Below are positions 56,166 through 64,000 of a DNA stretch of 64,000 bases, one piece after another (position 1 is the stretch's first letter; every line of letters begins with the position of its first letter). The stretch is from Limnanthes douglasii subsp. nivea (taxonomy: Eukaryota; Streptophyta; Magnoliopsida; Brassicales; Limnanthaceae). The position numbers and the translations under genes were made by a program. The stretch lies in contig JAUPFV010000003.1 of the NCBI GenBank assembly GCA_036936605.1, positions 74,508,273-74,572,272 of the forward strand, given 5' to 3'. The notes below the pieces were generated by a model, which made no database searches, had not been told where the DNA came from, and was given only the letters and a program-made list of their open reading frames with translations.

Positions 56166-59100
56166 TAAAAACTCTGTTGATGACTGTTCAAGCTAATTAG
56201 GAATCTCAGTCTGATGTTTGGTATGTGGATACGGGCTGCAGTAACCACATGTGTGGAAGTAAGTCTTATTTTTCTTATTTAAATAAAAACATAAGTTTTG
56301 GTGATAGTTCCACTGTAAATGTGATGGAAAAAGGTAATATTAAAATAAGAACCAAGAATGGTTTTGTGGAAATAATCTCTAATGTTTTTATGTTCCTGAC
56401 TTGAAAAGTAATTTCTTAAGTGCTTGTCAATCGCTAGAAAATGGGTTATATAATCATTGTTCAAAAAGGTGTTTGTGAGATTTATGATCCTACTATAGGA
56501 GCTATTTTTGTTGTGCCAATAAGTTTAAACAAGTTATTTCCATTAAAGATTGAAAGTGTGAAAACTTGTTTGGTCGCTAAAATAAAAGATCCTTCTTGGT
56601 TGTGGCATTTTCGTTATGGTCACTTGAGTTTTGGTGGATTGGATACGTTCCAACATAAAAATATGGTGACATGTCTTTCTCATATTAGTATTTCAACCCA
56701 ATTTTATGAAGAATGTGTTGTTGACAAACAACATCGTTCCCAATTTACGTAAGGGAAGTTGTGGCGAGCAAAATGAGTTTTGGAGCTAATACATTATGAT
56801 ATTTATGTTCCGATAACACCTATTTCTAAGAGAGGTAAGATACTTAATTACCTTCACTGATAATTATACTCGAAAAACTTGGTTTATTTTTTACAATAAA
56901 AATCAGAAGCTCTTTGTGCATTTAAAAGCTTCAAGGTTTGTGTGGAAAATGAAACAGGAAAGAATAATAAGACCCTTCAAACAAGTCATGGTGGAGAATA
57001 TTTCTCAACCGAATTTAAAGTATATTGTAATATTCATGGCATTCAAAGAGAGTTACCAGTTTCTTGTACAACACAACAAAATGTTGTATCATGGAGGAAA
57101 AATAAAACCATCCTTAATATGGTGGGAAGCTTGTTAGCAAGAGGAAGAATTCCAAAAAACATTTAGCCCGAGGTAGTATATTGGAGTATTCATATGTTGA
57201 ACAGAAGCCCTACATATGAATTTCAAAATATGACGTAAGAGAAGGCTTTTAGTGGAAGTAGACCAGTTGTAGATTATTTTAGAATTTTCGGATGCATTAA
57301 TTATACGCATATCACAGACGAGAAAAGGAAAAAACTTGATGATAAAGGGGAAAATATGTTTTTCTTAGTGTTAGTGAAACATCCAAAACTTATAAATTGT
57401 TTAATCTGTTAAATTTTAAAATTATGACAAGCCTATATGTTGTCTTTGATGAAGAAAACACTTGGGATTGGAATGGGAAGGAAACTACTCAATTTGTTTT
57501 TTTTACAACAATTCTTGAAAGCGAATCAATTTCAGCAGCCTTTATGTCTGAAAATTCATCAGAAGCAACTCCAAAAGCTGCTGAAATTTTGCCAACAGTA
57601 GTTGAAGCTAATGATAAAGCAGCATAAGTTAATAATGAAGCAACTCAATTTATTCCTCGTATTCGAAAAATGCCTACATGGATGGAAGACTATGAGGTAA
57701 CTAAAATTGATGATCCTAATATTCACTTTGCTTTATTTTCAGATTGTGATCTTACAATATTTGAAAATACTGTCAAAGAAGAAAAATGAAGGAAGATGAT
57801 GTATGATGAAATTAATGATATTGAAAAAAATGATTCGGTAGAGCTGACTGATCTTCCAAAAGGGCACAAAACCATTGGTTTAAAGCGGGTTTCTCAAAAC
57901 AAAATGGTGAATTTGAAAAGTATAAGATGTGGTTGGTATCTAAGGGATATAACCAAGAATATGGAATTGACAAAACATAAGTTTTTTCTCATGTTGCAAG
58001 ACATGATATAATGAGATTGGTGATCGTATTGGCGGCCCATACTTTTTTGCCTATTTTTAAGCTAGATAACAAATTAGCATTTTTACATAGAAACTTGGAG
58101 GAACATATATTTGTAGAAAAACCTCTTGTTTATATTAATATTGGAAATGAGCATAAAGTGTATCGATTAAAGAAAACTTTGTATGACTTAAAACAAGCTT
58201 CACGGCCTTGGTATAGTCGCATTGGGGCTTATTTTTTGAAAGAAGACTTTCACAAATATCCATACGAGCACACAATTTTTGTTAAGATGGAAGATCAAGA
58301 GAAAATACTCATTGTTTTCTTATACCTAGATGAACTCATATTTACTAGAAATGATAATGTTATGTTTAAAGAATTCAAAAAAATCGTGATGATTGAGTTT
58401 GAAATGTCTGATATTGGTATGATGCATTATTTATTTGGCATAGAAATAGTACATTAAGCTACTGGGACTTTTATATCTCAAACTAAGTATGTGTAAGATG
58501 TTTTGAATAGGTTTCAAATGAAGGATCACAATCCTGTAAGGACTCCAACTGAGTTTGGCTTGCAGCTAAAAAAGATGATGAAGGAAAGAAGGTGGACAAC
58601 ACACTTTACAACCAAGTTGTTGGCAGTTTGATATATTTAACCGCAACAAGACCAAATATAATGTTTTGAGTTTAATAAGTAAATATATAGAGATCCAACA
58701 TAAATGCATTGGTTAGCTGCCAAGAGAATCCTTCGTTATTGGTAAGGAACTAGATATTTTGGGGTGTTGTATAAGAAAGGGTGAAAAAATAGAACTTTTT
58801 AGGTTTACTGACACTGATTATGGAGGAGATCAAGATGATAGAAAGAGCACTTCATGCTATATTTTTATGTTGGGCAGTGGGGCTATTTTATGGTCTTCTA
58901 AGAAGCAACAAATTGTCACTTTATCAACTATAAAAGCTGAATTTATTGCTGCAACAGCTTGTGTTTGTCAAGATGTCTGGTTGAGAAGAATTCTTGAAGA
59001 ACTATAGTTCAAGCAAGTCAAAACTACTACAGTTTTTATGATAGCAGCTCAACAATTAAACTCTCCAAGAATCTTGTACTACATGGTAGAAGTAAGCATA

Positions 59101-59293
59101 TTGATGTGAAATATTTGTTTTGAGAGACCTTAGTAATAATGGAACAATCAAACTGGTTTATTGTTGAAGTGAAGACCAAGTTGCAGATATACAGACCAAA
59201 CCTCTCCAGTTGGCTACATTTGTGAAGTTCTTTTTTAGAGGGTTAATTATTTATTTTAAACTGGTATATGCATAATTTCACTTCAACAGAGGG
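56166..59293 (+). pseudogene. Pol of copia D, broken
   Basis: Protease WYVDTGCSNHMCG (~56220) keeps DTG. GAG-pre-integrase reads LWHFRYGHLSFGGLD (~56610), integrase has GGEYFSTEFKVYC (~56990), RT has NDSVELTDLPKGHKTIG (57830), LKKTLYDLKQASRPWYSRIG (~58170) and LYLDELIFTRND where YVDD is expected (catalytic box changed to YLDE). RNase H reads TDTDYGGDQDDRKSTSCYI (58810) up to 59007. Many stops and frameshifts; long inactive. Confidence 0.9.
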
Positions 59294-59640
59294 TGTTAAA
59301 GTTTAAACGTTATATTTTATATTTATTTATGTTAGAATATTCAGTGTATTAAGTTTCCTTGTATAGGCCTCTAAGTTCTCTATATATTAAGAGTCTTACT
59401 ATTGAGTTAATATCTCTAAAGCAACAGGTTTGGACAGGGAGAGAATAATAATGTGTTTTAGGTTTGGTAAGAATGTTGTATATGGAAGATAAAAAGAACA
59501 TTTTCTAATAAAACACAAAAACCCTAGCCGCCTCCTGCGGCTACTTCTCTCTTTGTTTTTTAATAATTTCCATTCAAAGCTATTTAATGGGCCAAGGTAA
59601 GTCTTTATGAGTATTAACTCTTATTGAAAGCTCTTTGATG
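59294..59640 (+). repeat. 3' LTR of copia D (right end uncertain)
   Basis: Begins TGTTAAAGTTTAAACG after the purine tract. It includes a region near 59525-59550 with CCTAGCCGCC and GCGGCTAC that can form a short hairpin. No second copy exists in the window. Confidence 0.6.
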
Positions 59641-59649
59641 AGTTTGACC

Positions 59650-60003
59650 AAAAAAAATTGAATCTTGCGGATCACAATATCACATTAATTGGTGAGATAT
59701 ATTCTAACATAGTATCAGAGGGAGGTTGCAACTTCCGTTATATTCTAAGGAATGTGATGGGTGTTTAGTGAGGCGGAATGCATTCGTGGATCAATTTTAA
59801 GGGCGAGTGTTAAGAGTAAGTAAACTTGGTCCTTTATCCCACATCGCTTAGACTAAAAAAGTCCTTACAATATATAAGTGAATAAAATATCTCAACTAAT
59901 GTGAAGTCTTTTGAGAGTGAACCAAAAGAAAAACCGTACGAGTCCGCGGACAATATCACATTAGTTGGTGAGATATATCACATTAGTTGGTGAGATATAT
60001 TCT
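59650..60003 (+). mobile_element. TRIM-like copy: LTR end, primer site, spacer, LTR
   Basis: A diverged LTR ends TTCTAACA at 59709, followed by TAGTATCAGAGGGAGG (a primer site with one change), a ~98-bp spacer ending in purines (GGGCGAG), and a second LTR from TGTTAAGAG at 59808 to about 60003. Near its end ATCACATTAGTTGGTGAGAT is duplicated in tandem. Same family as 43049-44332. Confidence 0.7.
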
Positions 60004-60249
60004 CTTTGCTTGATAAATTTTGTGTGAAATTTCTTTGAAACCCTGCAACAAAAAGAAAACTCTTAACATCTGGGAAACAACTTCATACTAAAACATTATG
60101 CAATGATCCTAAAATATTTTAGGAGTATATGGTAGTTTGGAATGACGTGGTTGCATCTATAATCATTTATCACATGAATAAAATCTCAAAAATTAGAATG
60201 AGTGGTATGACTACATACACTTTTGGATTACACCTTAGGTAATATCAAT

Positions 60250-60605
60250 ATTAGGTTAAGTTAAGAAAATATTCATTCAATATCGTGCGTTAGTATGAAA
60301 ATATTAATCAAGATGGTACGTTAGTTTAATACTTTTATTTAAAACTATACATAAGTAAAAATTATTGTTTAACACCGTTAGTTAGTAGAAACTTGTTATT
60401 TAATGCCGTAAACTAACAAAAAAATAAGCCTTTAAGATCGTATATTAGTATGAAATATTATCCAAAACTATGCATTATTATAAGTATAATATTTATCACT
60501 CGGCATGAACAAAAAATATTATTCGAGATAGTATGTTAGCTGGAAAATTATTATTTAAGACCGTACGTTAATAAGAAATATTATTTAATATCATATGTTA
60601 ACAAA
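60250..60605. repeat. Degenerate ~30-40-bp satellite-like repeat
   Basis: About ten diverged units resemble TATTATTTAAGACCGTACG followed by TTAGTAAGAAA, e.g. near 60290, 60315, 60365, 60395, 60430, 60505 and 60550. Spacing varies, so this is an old, decayed array. Confidence 0.7.
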
Positions 60606-62229
60606 AATAATTGAACATGTTTACGAGGGTAGAATCGAGCACTATAACTTCAAAAACTTTATTGGATGAAGCCAGTTATATTTTAAACTTTTTTTAGGGA
60701 AATTAAAGGTTTGTTTATAACAAAATATTCACCATAAAATGATAATTTAAAATAAATTAATGTGATGTTGCTTCAATGTATAAAAAATATCATATATTGA
60801 TTTCTATGTGGTGGTATCTTAATTTTATTTGGTTATATTATTGGATAATATTAAGCTTGTAAAAATGGTCTAAGTTTAAACATTCATATGCCATTTCGTA
60901 AAAGACAATCCATAAGATGACACATTAAACTTACTAAAAACAAGAAACTATCACGAATTATTAATCGTTTAATAAAAATCTAAATAAATATTTATATGGT
61001 TATTACATACGTGTATGGCCTTAAAACAATAGATCAAACACGAGGTCGTACACTTAAGTGGTGTCATGGCAGAGGTAAGAATGTGTAGATAATTGTTTTT
61101 AAAAAAAATATTATTTTCAACATGTCAGATAATCCGGATCAAATTTTATGCGGATAGTGAGGTTACTTTAGAGATTCGTATACCAATTAGTGAATTTGGA
61201 ACACTGGTCGGTACATTTGGCATCACTGCTAGAATGCTAGTATAAAAAAATACATACAAGATCCACTGAAAAATTACCGATAAATAAAGCAACCATAATT
61301 TGTACGTAGAGGTGGGACAACGGTGATTGTTAGTAAATTTTGTTATGTAGAACATAATATGTTGTAAGTTTCACACATAATCATACATATAGTCTTACTT
61401 TACTAAGGCGACCAATTTCGAAAACCAAAACTATTGTATAAATGAAATTTGATGGTCATTTTTCAAAGATAAACTTAACTTCGAACTTAAACAAAATGTA
61501 AAGTTTTTTTATATGGTAGTGCGACACTATTAAGATGTTTTTCGAAGTTAAACAAAGTTGAAGTTTACAAAGAATTAACATATATACGATACTATTTAGA
61601 TGTGGTTCGACCATAAAATTAGTTGAGTTTTCCATCTTGTGAGATATTTTTTATGACCACTTTGAAATACATATTTTATTGTCTCATACATAGAAGATAG
61701 TTTATTTTCTTTTACCTCTAAAAAAGACACCACAATTGTCAAAGAACCGAAAAAGATCAAATTATATTTTCTATTATGAGATTTGTTTTTCATATACATC
61801 GATATTACTTTTAATTATTCTGTATTTTTTATTTTTTTTATTATAATCCTATATGATTTTATATTATAAAATATTTTTGGAGGAAACTTACCAACGATAT
61901 ATAGCCCATGGTATAGTTGGAATAAAGATTAAACATATGTTTGGTCATCAACATTTTTTGACAAAATTATCATTTTTTGGTTGGTTATTAGCAGGGCAAA
62001 ATTGTTGTTTTCAAACAAAACATTGTTTGCCAAATTTTCAAAAAATTCAACAGAAATGGGATACATATTGGTAAAAGAAAAAACTAGTATGTTCTAAAAT
62101 GTAACTTTGTTAATATAATTCCACAAACGTGTTATAATTATTATTGTTTGGTATTATTCTAGCAAATGGTCATTTGCTGTTAATTTTTTGGAACTTAGTT
62201 GGTTTAATTTGTGAAATGTAGTTTTATTT

Positions 62230-62450
62230 TATCTTGCAAAACACATGTAATTTTCATTATTGCAAAATATAATATTTTTTAAAGTTTGCAAAACACATAC
62301 TGATGTCAAACTTAGAAAATATAATGTGTGACATTTTTTTAAATTATGTGTATAAATTTACTTAACACATGTTAATGTCAAACTTCTAAAACACATATGT
62401 ACTTAAAATTTACGAATAATAGTGTAATTAAAATTTGTGAAATATTATCT
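62230..62450. repeat. Degenerate repeat around AAACACAT(G/A)
   Basis: Phrases such as TTGCAAAACACATG, AATGTCAAACTT and AAAATATAATGTG recur at about 50-60 bp intervals. Confidence 0.4.
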
Positions 62451-63440
62451 ACTTCAATTTTTTAAATACGTTGTACTACAGATTTGCGAGACCTCGTATA
62501 TTAAACTTTATGAAAAGTATTTTGTTTTTAATAAAAAATATATTACTTTTACGAAATATGATAATTATTTAATAAAAAAACTTAATTTTGTTAAAGACTT
62601 GCAAAATCAGACTTTAACATTTAAATTCTGATTTTAAAGAATCGGATGAAATCATAATTTAATTTTAAATTTTAATTCTTCCGTCCATAATGAAAGTTGT
62701 TTCTATTAGCATAATATAATATAATAGATGTATAAAAGAAATGAATTTTTTTTTATCATTTTCTTTTTCAAAAAAAATGAAATTTTTATAGATTTTAGTA
62801 TTTTTCGAATTTTTATTCGTAATATCTTCAATATTGTTACCAAAACTAAAAATTAAGATTTGGTATACGATTATAATTAAATGAAAGTTTACAAGATTTA
62901 ATTTTGAAAATATTCAATTGTGTAGTTTTAATTTTTTTAATTCGTTTTTTATTAAATATTTTTAACAAATTTGGATTTAAATCCATATAGATTCCAATGG
63001 TCACAAGTTGTGTATGTATTTAAATTTCATGTGTATGTATTTAAATTTCGCAAGTAGTTATTCTTGTATTTAAATTTCTCTTATTTAGTTTGTTTTCAAA
63101 CTTAAGACGTTTGATTAGGTTTAGTGTATATATATATATATTTTGTTAGTAGGTATGAACAATTCTAATTTTAATTTAACCTCCACTTGATACGCGTCCA
63201 ATATACGTTGCCTCAAAATGTATTATATAAACTCTACTTGATACGCGGAATACAGTTCATTACTCAGGTCAGCTCTTTTATTTATATATAATTAGAGAAA
63301 AAAAGAAAATTTTAACTTTTTTTAAATAACACTTACGTTAGTGATAGAGATCCAGGAGCAGACATGATGAAAGTTATATAGACAGATTAAACAAAAACTG
63401 GTTGTAAAATTAAAACTTAGGTAATTTAATAATTATATTC

Positions 63441-63474
63441 AATAAAATAAAATAAAATAAAATAAAATAAAATA
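63441..63474. repeat. Pentanucleotide microsatellite (AATAA)n
   Basis: About seven perfect AATAA units in a row. Confidence 0.95.
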
Positions 63475-64000
63475 TAGAATTTATTGGCTATTGCGTGAGA
63501 TATTCACGCACGCTACAACAAAAGTCAGAAAGAACTTGATGTGTCTACTCCTCCTATAAGTCTATAAGACTATAAGAATAGAAATAAATAGGGAATAGAA
63601 ATAAATAGGAGAGCAGGGGTGATAATCTAAACCAGACTATATAGGTGTAACATTTTGAAATTTATAAAATTACTCAATTAATCATATAATTAAATCGGAC
63701 TGTTAAATATTTTAAAGTAAAAAACTCCGATTATTTTACGTATATCCAAACTTTATTAAATAATCATTATTTATAACAAATCAATTTCCAAAATTCATAC
63801 CTAAAATGTTTAAGTTTTATTTAAACAAAGTTTAATCCAAAAAATACACTATAACCGAAGATTATTTTGTTCTATCCTGGTAAAATTTTTATTTTTTCTA
63901 TATATATATATGGTTGATGATATTGGATCAAACAACTATATAAAATATTTAACGGTATCGATGAAGAATGAGCACTTGTGAGGTTGGATTTAATAGTCGA

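Larger units (their letters stand above)
55239..59640 (+). mobile_element. Ty1/copia element D, internal region and 3' LTR
   Basis: Starts right of the GTATC duplication with AATGCTAG, the rest of an initiator-Met-type primer site (TGGTATCAATGCTAG if element C is removed). gag, protease, integrase, RT and RNase H remnants follow, then a polypurine tract (CAGAGGG) and an LTR starting TGTTAAAGTTTAAACG at 59294. The sequence left of the primer site is a TRIM LTR, not a copy of this LTR, so the element has no matching 5' LTR. The right limit of its 3' LTR is uncertain (about 59580-59640). Confidence 0.8.
60004..64000. other. AT-rich intergenic with degenerate repeats, no gene
   Basis: No domain, LTR or RNA gene is recognisable. 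Besides the repeats listed separately there are TA runs near 63128-63143 and 63898-63910. Confidence 0.5.

Overview
This window looks like a gene-poor, AT-rich, repeat-dominated stretch of a plant nuclear genome, most likely a dicot. The evidence is the content: Ty3/gypsy elements of the Tat (Ogre/Retand-like) lineage with an extra antisense ORF, Ty1/copia elements primed by initiator-Met tRNA, very short TRIM-like LTR elements, a Mutator-like foldback MITE, remnants of a Ulp1-protease transposon, and one plant-type CAF1 pseudogene. I see no intact host gene, no rRNA, no convincing tRNA and no CRISPR array. Species cannot be told from the sequence alone.

Layout. 1-9340: Tat element A, with gag-pol on the minus strand and the extra ORF (aORF) on the plus strand; its 3' LTR lies off the left edge and its 5' LTR is missing. 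9344-12879: 3' half of copia element E (plus). 12880-17459: intergenic DNA with a perfect 3 x 55 bp repeat and a broken CAF1 deadenylase copy. 17460-31400: degraded Ulp1 (C48 peptidase) transposon remnant, minus strand, full of degenerate CATGCGAG-type motifs. It is interrupted by complete copia element F (18247-23220, TSD TAAGT) and a 796-bp foldback MITE (29800-30595, 9-bp TSD). 32784-40293: Tat element B, 5'-truncated and flanked by two copies of the same ~150-bp host sequence. 40446-43048: AT-rich, featureless. 43049-44332: TRIM-like array. 44333-55233: complete Tat element C with 409/408-bp LTRs and TSD GTATC. It sits in a primer-binding site between a TRIM LTR and the body of copia element D (55239-59293 plus 3' LTR). 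59650-60003: another TRIM copy. 60004-64000: AT-rich DNA with a degenerate satellite.

How the parts work together. Each Tat element has the order 5' LTR, gag, protease, reverse transcriptase, RNase H, a second (archaeal-type) RNase H, integrase, a tandem-repeat array, a convergent antisense aORF, a polypurine tract and the 3' LTR. The three copies are diverged enough to allow comparison. Four properties stand out: an amber codon at the same alignment position between protease and RT in A and B, in a TMV-like readthrough context (one base away from it in C); a phase-1 intron at the same place in the aORF of A and B; a TATA box plus GA-rich leader in front of the aORF in B and C, suggesting its own promoter; and a different minisatellite at the same site in each element. 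Element A is the best preserved and the most informative.
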